Assembly (NCBI GenBank): GCA_027459625.1
Contig: DAIDHP010000003.1
Location: forward strand, 1 to 64,000
Source: Chthonomonadales bacterium
GTDB taxonomy: Bacteria; Armatimonadota; Chthonomonadetes; Chthonomonadales; CAJBBX01
Length of the DNA: 64,000 nucleotides
Direction: 5' to 3'
Part shown: positions 9,267 to 19,329 of the stretch, piece by piece
How the letters are laid out: every line of letters begins with the position of its first letter
How positions within the stretch are numbered: the first letter of the stretch is position 1
Position numbers and translations under genes: made by a program
Notes under the pieces: generated by a model
The model's database searches: none
Seen by the model: the letters and a program-made list of their open reading frames with translations, nothing else
What the model was told of the DNA's origin: nothing

Positions 9267-10289
9267 ATGTCAACTTTCGCCAAACCCCGCGCATTATATG
9301 TATTGTCATCCGATTCCTTCAATAAGATATACGGCGTTGAGGAGAGATGGGATATTTCGAAGTTGGTGGACATTTCCGCTGTTTCCTATTCCCCAAAAGA
9401 TGTTGCATCCGATCCCTCACTTATGGAGGATGTCGAGATCATCCTTTCAGGTTGGGGAGGCCCGATATTGGATGCCACCTTCTTAAGCCTCGCTCCAAAA
9501 CTAAAAGTTTTCCTCTATGGTGCCGGGGCGACGGGAGGGATGATCCATCGGGAGGCGTGGGAGCAAGGCATTCGTGTCACCAGCGCCGCGGAGATCAATG
9601 GAATTCCAGTGGCGGAGTACACACTTGCAGCCATACTCTTTTCCCTAAAGCACGCACTTAGGTTTATACGACTTATGCATGGCGCACCATTCTATCCGAG
9701 CAAGCATGAAACTCTGCCTGGAGGGTATGGCTCCATGGTGGGGTTGGTGTCGCTCGGAGCGATAGGAAGGGCGGTTGCACGCCGACTGAAGGCATTCGAT
9801 CTAGAGATCATCGCCTACGACCCATTCCTATCCGACGGAGAGATGCTGAATCTCGGCGTCCGTAGAGTAAGCTTGGAGGACGCTTTCTTTCGTTCGGATG
9901 TCGTATCCATTCACACCCCTTGGCTTCCCGAGACGGAAGGCATGATCACAGGAGCGCATATCTCCTCCATGAAACCTGGGGCGACGCTTATCAACACATC
10001 CCGGGGAGCTGTCATCGAAGAGCGTGAGATGATCGAGGTTTTAAGCGAGCGCGTGGATTTAGCGGCCATTCTGGATGTGACCTATCCCGAGCCTCCGGAG
10101 AACGAATCCCCGTTGTGGTCTCTGCCGAACGTCTTCCTGACGCCTCATATCGCAGGCTCCGTGGATGGCGAGTGCAGGCGGATGGGCGCGTTTATCGTGG
10201 AGGAATTGAAACGATACTTGCGGGGGGAGGAGATGGAGGGGGAGATCCATCCCGAGAGCGCAATGCACACTTCGCACCGAACCCCATGA
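9267..10289 (+). CDS. D-isomer-specific 2-hydroxyacid dehydrogenase family protein
   Basis: A 340-residue NAD(P)-dependent enzyme that should interconvert a 2-keto acid and a D-2-hydroxy acid. The nucleotide-binding turn is GLVSLGAIGRAVARRL; the catalytic Arg lies in NTSRGAVIEE, the Glu in VTYPEPPENESPLW and the His in FLTPHIAGS. All three catalytic residues are present. ATG 9267 has TGGGAGA upstream. It precedes a secreted pectinase after 39 bp, so the two may be co-transcribed and the enzyme may act in uronic-acid use. The exact substrate cannot be read. Confidence 0.88.
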   Translation: MSTFAKPRALYVLSSDSFNKIYGVEERWDISKLVDISAVSYSPKDVASDPSLMEDVEIILSGWGGPILDATFLSLAPKLKVFLYGAGATGGMIHREAWEQGIRVTSAAEINGIPVAEYTLAAILFSLKHALRFIRLMHGAPFYPSKHETLPGGYGSMVGLVSLGAIGRAVARRLKAFDLEIIAYDPFLSDGEMLNLGVRRVSLEDAFFRSDVVSIHTPWLPETEGMITGAHISSMKPGATLINTSRGAVIEEREMIEVLSERVDLAAILDVTYPEPPENESPLWSLPNVFLTPHIAGSVDGECRRMGAFIVEELKRYLRGEEMEGEIHPESAMHTSHRTP

Positions 10290-10328
10290 TACTTGGGCTT
10301 TACATCGTATTATTTGAAGGAGATAGCC

Positions 10329-11642
10329 ATGATCCGTCATAGTTCGTTCGGCAGGAACGTTTTGTGTGTGTTGTTGCCCCTTGGATGCCTCTTTTTTTCG
10401 CTATCCACATTCGCAAACGCAGCACCATTGAAAATCCCCAATCGCATCTTCAACATTCAAAGTTATGGCGCGAAACCCGACGGAAAAACGGATGACACAG
10501 ATGCATTCCGGAGCACCATGCAAGCATGTGAAAAGGCGGGCGGTGGAACCATCGAGGTTCCCAATGGCAGGTATCTTACCGGGCCTATCGATCTTAAGAG
10601 CCATACGAACCTGCACCTATCCTCCGGAGCGACGATTCTCTTCACGGATCGGGAAGAGGCGTATGCTCTCCCGAATGGAGGGTATCATCCGCTCCTGCTG
10701 GCGAGGAATGGATCCGCTGTCGCGATTACCGGCAAGGGAACCATGGATGGCCAGGGCGCTCCATGGTGGAAGGCATTCCTTGAAGCGAAAAAGAGAGGCG
10801 AAATCATGAGGCGACCTTCGATGGTGGTGTTCGATCATTGTAACCACATCCTCGTTCAAGGGGTCACCTTGCTAAACTCCCCGAATATCCATCTGAACCC
10901 GGAGTATTGCACGGATCTGCGGGTTGATGGTGTAATTATTCGCGCCCCTATGAATTCGCCGAACACCGACGGCATTGATCCAACGCACTGCAAGGACGTG
11001 TCGATAACCCGATGCACCATCGATACCGGGGATGACTGCATCGCGATTGGGTCAGGAATGGATCATAGCAGGAAGCCCTTCGGTCCTTGTAAACATATTC
11101 GCATCTCGGATTGCGTTTTTCTGCACGGGCACGGCTTGTCCATAGGAAGCTTCACCGAGTCGGGGGTGAGGAATGTGGTTGTGGAGAATTGCATCTTTGA
11201 TGGCACTGATAACGGCATCCGTCTGAAATCCGAAAGGGGCAGAGGAGGGGTGGTGGAGAATCTGACCTATCGGAATATCACCATGAAAAACGTCAAAAGA
11301 GTGATCGATATTATGAGCTATTATCCCCATTCGCCGAAGTTCGGTCAGCTGGACCCACCGCAACCCGTCACCGCAAGCACTCCCGTTTGGCGCGACATCA
11401 CCATCCGAAATCTCCACGCCACCAATTGCCAGGAGGTGGGGATCATTGTGGGATTGCCGGAGGAGCCAGTTGCTCGTCTTGTATTGAGGCATGTCTTTAT
11501 TTCCGCCAAGAAAGGGTTGCGAATCAGTTACGCAAAACGTATACGGTTGATCGATACGACGATCCTGACCGCACCCAATACCAAGCCGATCCGCATGGAG
11601 GCCGTCACCAATTTCAAGCAAGCGGGGAAACTGAAGTCCTAG
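10329..11642 (+). CDS. GH28 polygalacturonase-like pectinase, secreted
   Basis: A 437-residue protein with a signal peptide (residues 1-31, ending FANAA) and a parallel beta-helix. The GH28 signatures occur in order: NTDG at 212-215, DD at 235-236 within DTGDDCIAIGSG, GHG at 267-269 and RLK at 298-300 (normally RIK). All expected catalytic acids are present. GH28 enzymes cleave alpha-1,4-galacturonosyl bonds of pectin or rhamnogalacturonan. ATG 10329 has GAAGGAG upstream; an earlier TTG reading is unlikely. The 238-bp gap after it shows no clear feature. Confidence 0.93.
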   Translation: MIRHSSFGRNVLCVLLPLGCLFFSLSTFANAAPLKIPNRIFNIQSYGAKPDGKTDDTDAFRSTMQACEKAGGGTIEVPNGRYLTGPIDLKSHTNLHLSSGATILFTDREEAYALPNGGYHPLLLARNGSAVAITGKGTMDGQGAPWWKAFLEAKKRGEIMRRPSMVVFDHCNHILVQGVTLLNSPNIHLNPEYCTDLRVDGVIIRAPMNSPNTDGIDPTHCKDVSITRCTIDTGDDCIAIGSGMDHSRKPFGPCKHIRISDCVFLHGHGLSIGSFTESGVRNVVVENCIFDGTDNGIRLKSERGRGGVVENLTYRNITMKNVKRVIDIMSYYPHSPKFGQLDPPQPVTASTPVWRDITIRNLHATNCQEVGIIVGLPEEPVARLVLRHVFISAKKGLRISYAKRIRLIDTTILTAPNTKPIRMEAVTNFKQAGKLKS

Positions 11643-11880
11643 GCTATGACTGCAGTGCTGCTGAGATAAATCCGAGGCTTTCACGCGATTCATGATTGCA
11701 ACCGTGTATTTACCAACTCGCGATTATTGGATTAGCCAATTTTGAATCCGTGCTTTTCCACCCAGTGAGACCCATGTGCGAATAAATTGGGTGGAAGGCG
11801 CTGTTTACTTTTAAACAAAATCGTTCCATGGCGTCCGTCTTCAACATCTATCATGCGAAACCCGCAAGGGGGGAATCAAA

Positions 11881-14658
11881 ATGCCATCCCGACGTAAATT
11901 TATCTCGCAAGCCGCTCGGATGTTCGCCCTCGCGGCGGCTGGAGGGAGTCTGCCAATTTATGACAAAGCGGCACCTGTTGTTTCAAACTTGAAACGGCAT
12001 GTATCGTCGGTGGACGCCGACCGCTGGCTGGAGATAGATCTCTATTGGTTCGACAAGGATCATATCCGCGAATCCGCATCTGAATTTCTTCGGCGCGTAT
12101 CCCCGCTATTCGCAGGACTGAGTGGCTGGCGCGGCGTCATCCTGAACGTGGGATGGCTTATCGATTACATCGCCGAATGGAACGGAGACCTTAATCAACG
12201 GATACCGCTGCTTCGGGGCGCATCCCAGCAACCTTGGTCCAAAGTGGAGGGCTTGCTCACGGGGGATACGACGGAGCGAATGCGTCAGTGGCGAGAGCGA
12301 TTTGCGCATCCCGTTGAAGAGTGGAAGAGGGATTATCAGGCTTGGACCTACGGCGACTTAAAGACATTGGCGAACGAACTGCGCACCATCGCCGAGCGGC
12401 GATACGGCATCAAGGAACTTCGCGTCGGTACTTTAGTGCTGGATTGGAGGAGCATATACGGCAGTCAGCCTCACATCTTCGGAACGGAGCATCCGGAGGC
12501 GTATCGCACCGGCACGATCGATTACACTGCAGCGTTGCATTCCGATACCCGCCGTTACGCCGCTTTTCCGACCGGCATACCGGAGGGAGTTCCTATAGGG
12601 GATTTCTTCGGAAGGCAATGGGGTCATTTATCGAAGTCGGTGGGGTTATACGCCATCGTGCTGAGGGACAGCTTTCTTTTCAAAGGAGTTTACACACGGG
12701 GATATGGCCCCCAGGGCGCGGTTCCATCCGATCCCGTCGCCGCAGCGCGATGGAGCAAAGCGGTGGCGACTTTCGTGCGAGCCACCAAATTGGGGAACCC
12801 AAAGGCTTTGGTCATCGCTTATTCCAATGCCGCCAGTGCGATATCGGATTGGAGAGTGAACTGCGTGGACTTCGAGGCATTGGCGAGCGAGGGGTATCTT
12901 GACGCCTTCATCGATCAGACGTGGGCGGGGGCGTGGAACGAGGTGGGGGTGCGGGATGGCGACTTTTGGAATTTGCCGATATTGGGATGGACATATCAAC
13001 TCGCAACGGTTTTGCTTCATGCGGCGATCTTGGCGAAGACAAAGGTGCGTCACTACGTTCTCACGGAGACTTTCGACGCCTGGGAATCCTGGGATATCAT
13101 CCATACTGCGCCGGAAAGGCTAAGGTGGGGAATTTGGGCGTACCATCACGCCACTGTCAAAACGCCTTCCGGATTGAAAATGCCGAGAGGCACGTATGTT
13201 TCCTGGATGAACCAAGGGAAAAGATTACTATCGGACAAGGATGTCGCATGGTTGGCGGGGAATATTAACGATGCCATTATGGATGCGCGTAAGACATCCG
13301 AGGTTTACGGACCGACTTTAGTATATTGTCGCGATGCAATCAAGTGGGAGATTGAGCATGCGCCTTCCGTGTTCGAGAAGGAATGGATTGACGAGCAGGC
13401 GGGATGCCTCATCAAGTGGGGGGGTCCGATTCTTTCCGTGACCCGATCGGAGTGGCTGGGTGAGATTAAAACGGACATGCCTGTTCTATCCATCCCGGAT
13501 CATTTGCCAGAGGAGCAGGTGCGGGTTATCGAGCGGATCATTCATGAGGGACGTCCGCTCGCCATCTTTGGAAGTCCCGCAGGCGGAGTTGACCCGAGGC
13601 TGTCTACACTCTGCGGAATTGCCACCTCCGATTCCCATCCATTGGGAGCCATGCCAGTGGAAGCGAGGTGGTGCGCCGCAAATGAGTCAGTCCCTCAATG
13701 GTGGCAAGTGGATTTGGGGAAACCCATTCTCGTCAATCGTATCGTAGTTCGTTGGGAGTTTGACGGTAAGACATATGACTACCGCATAGATGGTTCCCTT
13801 GATGGCGCTACTTGGAGACTACTGGCTGACCGGACGAATAACTCCGACCTATCGCAAATTCAATCAATGATTGTTCAAGCTGAGCCGGTGAGATATATAC
13901 GAATCACCATAACCCGATTGCCCGATCCTGGGGTTTGGGCGAGCATCCGAGCGGTGCATGTGTATGGCGAAGGCGTTGGCAATGAAGATTTGGTGTTGCA
14001 TCGCCCCGCCACGGCGTCATCCAGCCAAACACAGCTTGGATACACGCCTAATCAGCCTGTAAGCGGCGGGGGGGACGGATTACTCGGTCATCCAGCCGGC
14101 GCCGAGGTCGGATTGACCGATGGGGTTCCCAAGTCGTTTCCGGTCTTTCAGGAGTTTAGCCGCAACCGTGCATTGCCTGGCGCACAGGTGATCTATACGG
14201 TGAATGACAGCCCTTGCCTCGTCATGAAGAGAAGCATGCGGCAACGAACGCTCTTCTGGGATCCTGCGGAATTGAGGATCGGCGCCGGGGGGCCACTTAT
14301 CAACTACCTTGTGAGCGTTTACCCTTACGTGATCACGGCGAGAGCTTTGAGCGTTTTACTCGAAGGCAGCGAGTGTCCGTATGTCCGGGAGATTCCTCCC
14401 TACGACACCGTCGCATTAGGGGCTTGGCGTTTGAAGGATGGAACACGCACCATTCTCGCCGGGAACACTGAGGAGGGCTTGAAAAAGATCGAGGGACCGG
14501 ATTATACGCGTAGGGTGACGTTAACTCTGCAGGCAAACTGGTTCGAAGGAATTGGCAAGGTCTTGAACGAATGGTCGGGAAGTAAAACCACCTTGCAGAA
14601 AAAAGGTTTGCTCATTAAATTGGGACAAGAAGCGTCGGGGTTGTATAGGATTCCTTGA
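11881..14658 (+). CDS. Tat-exported protein with discoidin (F5/8 C) domain
   Basis: A 925-residue protein opening SRRKFISQAARMFALAAAGG, a twin-arginine signal. Residues about 40-590 form a domain I cannot name; the segments YAIVLRDSF, GWTYQLATVLLHAA and YVLTETFDAWESWD suggest a TIM-barrel hydrolase. Residues about 594-698 are a discoidin-like sugar-binding domain (WWQVDLGKPILVNRIVVRWEF, then VRYIRITITRL). A third part includes ATASSSQTQLGYTPNQ, which resembles the start of another such domain. Probably a periplasmic or surface glycan-active enzyme. ATG 11881 has AAGGGGGGA upstream. Confidence 0.75.
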   Translation: MPSRRKFISQAARMFALAAAGGSLPIYDKAAPVVSNLKRHVSSVDADRWLEIDLYWFDKDHIRESASEFLRRVSPLFAGLSGWRGVILNVGWLIDYIAEWNGDLNQRIPLLRGASQQPWSKVEGLLTGDTTERMRQWRERFAHPVEEWKRDYQAWTYGDLKTLANELRTIAERRYGIKELRVGTLVLDWRSIYGSQPHIFGTEHPEAYRTGTIDYTAALHSDTRRYAAFPTGIPEGVPIGDFFGRQWGHLSKSVGLYAIVLRDSFLFKGVYTRGYGPQGAVPSDPVAAARWSKAVATFVRATKLGNPKALVIAYSNAASAISDWRVNCVDFEALASEGYLDAFIDQTWAGAWNEVGVRDGDFWNLPILGWTYQLATVLLHAAILAKTKVRHYVLTETFDAWESWDIIHTAPERLRWGIWAYHHATVKTPSGLKMPRGTYVSWMNQGKRLLSDKDVAWLAGNINDAIMDARKTSEVYGPTLVYCRDAIKWEIEHAPSVFEKEWIDEQAGCLIKWGGPILSVTRSEWLGEIKTDMPVLSIPDHLPEEQVRVIERIIHEGRPLAIFGSPAGGVDPRLSTLCGIATSDSHPLGAMPVEARWCAANESVPQWWQVDLGKPILVNRIVVRWEFDGKTYDYRIDGSLDGATWRLLADRTNNSDLSQIQSMIVQAEPVRYIRITITRLPDPGVWASIRAVHVYGEGVGNEDLVLHRPATASSSQTQLGYTPNQPVSGGGDGLLGHPAGAEVGLTDGVPKSFPVFQEFSRNRALPGAQVIYTVNDSPCLVMKRSMRQRTLFWDPAELRIGAGGPLINYLVSVYPYVITARALSVLLEGSECPYVREIPPYDTVALGAWRLKDGTRTILAGNTEEGLKKIEGPDYTRRVTLTLQANWFEGIGKVLNEWSGSKTTLQKKGLLIKLGQEASGLYRIP

Positions 14659-14893
14659 CGACGCTCAGGTTAATCTTGGCGTGGGAGAGGCGATTTGGAA
14701 CCGTGATGAGGATGGGATCGAAATGCTGATTGAAACACCTGATTATTCTATAATAGTAGGCACTTGAAAACGCTAATTACAGATTGTCTCGTGCGTAAGT
14801 AGAGCGATATTAGTCTCATTTATTGGATTCCATGGTGACCTTATTATCTGTGTTTTGCATATTCCGCATATCAATCATAAGAACGGATCAAAA

Positions 14894-15541
14894 ATGGAAA
14901 ATGAGCTTAATCAGCGTCAAAAAAGAATTCGAGTGGCGATTCGTTTGGAAATCATCACAATAGCCTGGATGCTCATGGAGACGGCTGGTTCGATTATTTC
15001 GGGCGTAGTGGCGAATAGTATGCTCCTTATGGCATTTGGTATGGATAGTGTCATTGAACTAGCATCCGCCTTGCTTCTATATTGGAGACTTGCAAAAGAA
15101 GCTAATGTTGAACCAGTTGAGCTTGAGCATATGGAGGCGATAGAAACCAAAGCATCCCGTATAAGCGGTTACATGCTACTTTGTTTGTCTGTCTATGTCG
15201 TTTTGCAGTCCTGTGCAGGGTTGATTTATCATCACAAGGCGGAACCATCCTACATAGGCTTAACCATTGCTGTCATCGCCGCGCTGGGTATGCCGGTTCT
15301 GGCAAAAGCGAAAATTCGTATTGCTGAGAAGATCGGAAGCAAGGCGCTTCGCGCGGACGCCATGGAAACAATCACTTGCGGGTATCTCTCATGGGTGTTA
15401 CTTACCGGGTTGCTATTCAATATTTTATTTCATTTGTGGTGGTTGGACAACGTGGCAGCTTTGGTTTTGGTTCCGTTTCTCATAAATGAGGGGCGCGATG
15501 CTATTAATGGGGAATGCTCCTGCCATGCCGATGAATCATAG
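14894..15541 (+). CDS. Cation efflux (CDF-like) membrane protein
   Basis: A 215-residue inner-membrane protein with about five or six hydrophobic segments. Segments LMAFGMDSVIELASALLLYWRL, ALRADAMETITCGYLSW and LDNVAALVLVPFLINEGRDA correspond to the CDF motifs in which Asp residues of membrane helices 2 and 5 bind the metal. It lacks the C-terminal cytoplasmic domain of full-length CDF pumps (about 300 residues), so it is a short form. It ends CSCHADES, a possible soft-metal site. ATG 14894 is chosen over an upstream TTG. The neighbours give no metal clue. Confidence 0.75.
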   Translation: MENELNQRQKRIRVAIRLEIITIAWMLMETAGSIISGVVANSMLLMAFGMDSVIELASALLLYWRLAKEANVEPVELEHMEAIETKASRISGYMLLCLSVYVVLQSCAGLIYHHKAEPSYIGLTIAVIAALGMPVLAKAKIRIAEKIGSKALRADAMETITCGYLSWVLLTGLLFNILFHLWWLDNVAALVLVPFLINEGRDAINGECSCHADES

Positions 15542-16144
15542 ATTTTTCAAGCAGGTCATACCCTAAGGTAATTTCAGGATTCTGATAATTACGCTAATAT
15601 CACTCATTGAACGCTTGGTGACACACCTTAAATACGATCTTGAAATTATCTCCCGTGTGAATATTACTGATACCGCGTGCATGCAAACTATTAGTCTTAT
15701 CCAGATACCATCAAGGACAACTCAAAGCCGGATAAGATGTCCAATGGAGTGTGGCGATACGCTTGCAAATCCCAAAGGAGGCTGTGTTGCGGGCGAACCG
15801 AGCTATTAATATTCAACCCCTACGGGGTTAGCGGATGGCTTTCAAGCCATTTGGGATACGCACCTCGGGATTCATCCCGATGGGAATACGGAGCGGAACC
15901 ATAATAAACGCCGTCTTATTCCATGTCGCCGCTTACTCATCCATTCATCACCCACAGGAAACATCGAAGAACCAGAAAATATTGGCATTCAGGAGAAAAT
16001 TGCGTAAATAGAAATGGTCGCCAGCCACTTCTCACTTTAGCTGAGACAAGCTCCGGAAATCGATAGCTGTTTGGATTGATGTTATTGGAACGGATTATGC
16101 ATTAACGATGTTTGCAGCCGATCAATAATCAGAGAGGATTATCA
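15542..16144. other. 603-bp intergenic region with hairpin cluster
   Basis: No convincing gene. A 65-codon frame at 15615-15809 has no ribosome site and no recognisable sequence. The only clear structure is the set of three hairpins at 15815-15880, listed separately. Confidence 0.6.
15815..15880. repeat. REP-like triplet of short hairpins
   Basis: Three adjacent perfect small palindromes: AACCCC-TAC-GGGGTT (15815-15829), ATGGCT-TTCA-AGCCAT (15835-15850) and TCGGGA-TTCA-TCCCGA (15865-15880). Two share the loop TTCA. Such compact GC-rich palindrome trains resemble dispersed repetitive extragenic elements. Only this copy was noticed in the window. Confidence 0.55.
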
Positions 16145-17341
16145 ATGCTATCGCAATCCATAGGTCAAGCAAGGGTTCGTTATGATACTATCCACATCGT
16201 TTCGGTATTGGCTTACGCCATGATATGCGGTCTTGGCTCCCTCTGCCCACCCATAGGGGTCGCCTTTATCGCTTTATTCGCTCTTGTTGGCACATTCATT
16301 GCGATCATACGTAATATTCAAATTCTCATGCTCGTGCTGTTCATTGGAGGCTTATCGGTTGCAATACCACCGATCGGTATTGTGGCTTTCCTCATCATGG
16401 TCTATCTCTTCATCCGAAGAGTGGGCTTTCTAATACATCATTGGAAACTTATTCTTCTCGGCATCGTTGCATACTCCATGGCGATGGGAGTGATGTATCT
16501 TGGTTCTCTCTTCAACGGAAATGTGTTGGCGATCTGTGCGATGGGCGTAATAGGGGGGCTGATTTTTCACTCGGTTCTCCATTGGGCGAATACGAACGGC
16601 TATTCTGCGGAAAAAGCGATAGAGATCATGTCCATTATTCCGCTTTTATTGATATCGTTTATTCTTCCGTTTTTGAAACTGCATTTCGGCGCGGATCATC
16701 TCAATCCGGATATGAACGTCGCTCATGGCATTGACACCCCCGTGGCGCCCTCAGCGGTTATGGACACCGCTGCGTTAAATTCCGCCATGCTTCAGCACCA
16801 CAATATCGATCCCACTCCAATCGTGCTTGACGGCTCGCACTTTCAGCCTGTCTCCTCCGCCGCTTTTGGTTCGGATGGCGTCATAGAGACGATGCAGCCT
16901 CATCATTTTACGGGCATTGAGAACAACGGTTCCTCCAGCGGAGCCATCCACCCCGTATTCGATCACATCCTTGGGCGATCCAGTGTGATTGACAATCAAT
17001 TAGGACAGCTTACGGCCCGTATCATACATAATGGAAACACGGATATTCTGCAAAACCAGGCGGGTCAGAATATCGGCGGATTGGTTCATCAGGGCGATAC
17101 GACTATTGTCCAAAACTCCATGACGCAAACGGTCGGGCTAATCATTCACCATGGCAATATGGATACTTTACAAGACATGAATGGCATGATGGTTGGAAAA
17201 ATCACTCACACTGGGAATGCGGATGTAATTCAAGCTCCATCCGGATTGCAGATGGGTAGGATCGTCCACAATGGTGATCTTGATGTCGTGCAGAATGTAA
17301 ACGGTCAAGCCCTTTACACCATCCATCATCTGGATAAATAA
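16145..17341 (+). CDS. Multi-pass membrane protein with five 20-residue C-terminal repeats
   Basis: A 398-residue protein. Residues about 15-190 contain several hydrophobic segments. A polar, Ser/His-rich linker spans about 195-285. From about residue 290 come five repeats of 20 residues with the pattern G-x-I-x-H-x-G-N/D-x-D-x-I/L/V-Q-x-x-x-G; examples are GGLVHQGDTTIVQNSMTQTV and GRIVHNGDLDVVQNVNGQAL. The regular Gly, His and Gln positions suggest a beta-hairpin or solenoid stack. I do not recognise the family. ATG 16145 has AGAGGA upstream. Probably an envelope protein that displays the repeats on one membrane face. Confidence 0.8.
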   Translation: MLSQSIGQARVRYDTIHIVSVLAYAMICGLGSLCPPIGVAFIALFALVGTFIAIIRNIQILMLVLFIGGLSVAIPPIGIVAFLIMVYLFIRRVGFLIHHWKLILLGIVAYSMAMGVMYLGSLFNGNVLAICAMGVIGGLIFHSVLHWANTNGYSAEKAIEIMSIIPLLLISFILPFLKLHFGADHLNPDMNVAHGIDTPVAPSAVMDTAALNSAMLQHHNIDPTPIVLDGSHFQPVSSAAFGSDGVIETMQPHHFTGIENNGSSSGAIHPVFDHILGRSSVIDNQLGQLTARIIHNGNTDILQNQAGQNIGGLVHQGDTTIVQNSMTQTVGLIIHHGNMDTLQDMNGMMVGKITHTGNADVIQAPSGLQMGRIVHNGDLDVVQNVNGQALYTIHHLDK

Positions 17342-17520
17342 CTCATGCGCTCTGAATGGATATTTTATTAGTCATGTGATTTTTCTTTCCCATCCCCCTG
17401 AAAATCTTCGGGGCAATCCTTGACTTTATTGGAGATTTGCGAGCATTAATATTTGATGTTACGGAAGGTTGATCCTGATGGATCATCCCATAATAATCCT
17501 GTCTAAGGAGCGCATTCACC

Positions 17521-19308
17521 ATGATACGTTTCATTCCACCCCTTCTTTTGATCGCCTTGTCCATACCCATCATGTCAAAAGCCGAATTGACACTCGCAAA
17601 AAACGGGAAAACCTCCTATTCCATCGTCATCTCGCCGGACGCCTCTCCAACCGTGTCTCACGCGGCGAACGAGCTTGCCGCCGATCTGCAAACGATGTCC
17701 AACACTGATTTCCCCGTGGTGACCCATGCCGTGGACGGTCCTGAGATATACGTCGGACCGAGTGATTTCCTCCAGGAGAAATACCCCTCAATAAAACTCA
17801 GAGACTTGGCAGACGAGGGATTCGTCATACGAACCGAGGGAGCCAATCTCGTGTTGGCTGGCAAGGATGATCGAGGGACACTCTACTCTGTCTATACTTT
17901 TTTGGAGGAGCACCTTGGAGTGAGATGGTTCTCGCCAAACGACACCGTATTGCCCAATCACAACCCCATGACAATCCCTTCAATTGACGAGAAGCAGGCG
18001 CCGGCATTCATGTATCGTGATACGGATAATCATATCGTGCTGGGGAACGCCGCTTGGGACGCACATCTTAAGTTGAATGGGGTGAGCGATCCGGATCAGG
18101 AGGACTTAGGCGGGATCAATCGTCTCTTCAACGGAGCCGAGAACTTCTATCAGTTGGTGCCGCCGTCAACGTATTTCGCAGATCATCCCGAATATTTCAG
18201 TTTGATCAACGGGCAGCGACGGGATACCGGGGATTCGCAGCTATGCCTCACAAACCCCGACGTATTCAACATTATCGTGAACGAACTCACGGCGCAGGCG
18301 AAAGCCGATCCCAAGCTACTGACGCTCGGTCTGTCGCCCAATGACGCAGGGGATGGGGAATGCCAGTGTCCGAACTGCAAGGCGGATGATGCAAAGTACG
18401 GCGCTCCTTCCGGCACCCTGCTTAACTTTGTGAACAAGGTTGCCGCCGCGGTTCAAGCGAACCTCCCAGGCAGGAAAATATGGGTGGAGACACTGGCGTA
18501 TCAGTACACTGAAAAGCCGCCCACTCCCGGAACGATCTCGCCTGCGTCAAACGTTTTGGTCTGTCTCGCCCCGATTCACATGTGCGACGCCCATGCCATC
18601 GACAAAGACCCCGTGAATAAAGCCTCTTTGGATAACCTGCTTGGATGGGGGAAGGTCGCTCCAGGGCATCTGCAGGTGTGGCATTATGTGACGAATTACG
18701 CTAATTACATGCAGCCTTTCCCGGACTGGGACGAGATCGGTGCGGATATGAAGTTTTATCATGATCACGGCGTATCCGGAATGTTCTGCGAGGGCAATTA
18801 CAACTCCAACGGCGAGATGATGGCGATGCGCACTTGGGTGCTGGCGCATCTCTTCTGGAACCCCAATCAGGATGTTTGGAGTTTGGTGAAGGAGTATTGC
18901 AACGGCTATTACGGGCATGGCGGTAAATATATCTATCAATATCTAAGGCTGATGCATGACCAATTCCTGAAGCCAAACATCCATCTCTTCATCTATGATT
19001 CACCGCACGCCGCATACCTGTCTCCGGAAGTGCTGAAGGAGGCGAACAGGCTTTTCGACGAAGCGGAATCCGCCACCGTTTACTACCCTGATGAGCTCAA
19101 TCGAGTGAGAGAGGCTAGAATAAGCATACGCTATGTGGACCTTATGGATGAAATCCCCAACGCACAGTCCACCGTCCAGCAGAAAGAGGCGTTTCTTAAC
19201 AAACTGAACCAGTTTGCCGAGGACATAAATTATTATAAGTTTGACTATGTCTCAGAGGGGAGACCGGTATCCTCCTGGATATCGCAAATGGAAAACGCCG
19301 CCAAATAG
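17521..19308 (+). CDS. DUF4838 family secreted glycoside-hydrolase-like protein
   Basis: A 595-residue protein with a signal peptide (RFIPPLLLIALSIPIMSKA). The N-terminal part (about 25-150) resembles the alpha-glucuronidase-type accessory domain (AANELAADLQTM, then FVIRTEGANLVLAGKDDRGTLYSVYTFLEEHLGVRWFSP). The central part (about 200-450) contains LGLSPNDAGDGECQCPNCKADD, with a Cys pair, and WHYVTNYANYMQPFPD. This order is that of DUF4838 proteins found near polysaccharide-use genes. ATG 17521 has AAGGAG upstream. It lies 21 bp before the sulfatase-like gene and is very probably co-transcribed with it. Substrate unknown. Confidence 0.85.
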   Translation: MIRFIPPLLLIALSIPIMSKAELTLAKNGKTSYSIVISPDASPTVSHAANELAADLQTMSNTDFPVVTHAVDGPEIYVGPSDFLQEKYPSIKLRDLADEGFVIRTEGANLVLAGKDDRGTLYSVYTFLEEHLGVRWFSPNDTVLPNHNPMTIPSIDEKQAPAFMYRDTDNHIVLGNAAWDAHLKLNGVSDPDQEDLGGINRLFNGAENFYQLVPPSTYFADHPEYFSLINGQRRDTGDSQLCLTNPDVFNIIVNELTAQAKADPKLLTLGLSPNDAGDGECQCPNCKADDAKYGAPSGTLLNFVNKVAAAVQANLPGRKIWVETLAYQYTEKPPTPGTISPASNVLVCLAPIHMCDAHAIDKDPVNKASLDNLLGWGKVAPGHLQVWHYVTNYANYMQPFPDWDEIGADMKFYHDHGVSGMFCEGNYNSNGEMMAMRTWVLAHLFWNPNQDVWSLVKEYCNGYYGHGGKYIYQYLRLMHDQFLKPNIHLFIYDSPHAAYLSPEVLKEANRLFDEAESATVYYPDELNRVREARISIRYVDLMDEIPNAQSTVQQKEAFLNKLNQFAEDINYYKFDYVSEGRPVSSWISQMENAAK

Positions 19309-19329
19309 AACAGAAAGAAGATTTTGCGC

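Noticed and set aside
15615-15809. 65-codon frame before the hairpin train
   Set aside because: Start codon lacks a ribosome site and the peptide resembles nothing.
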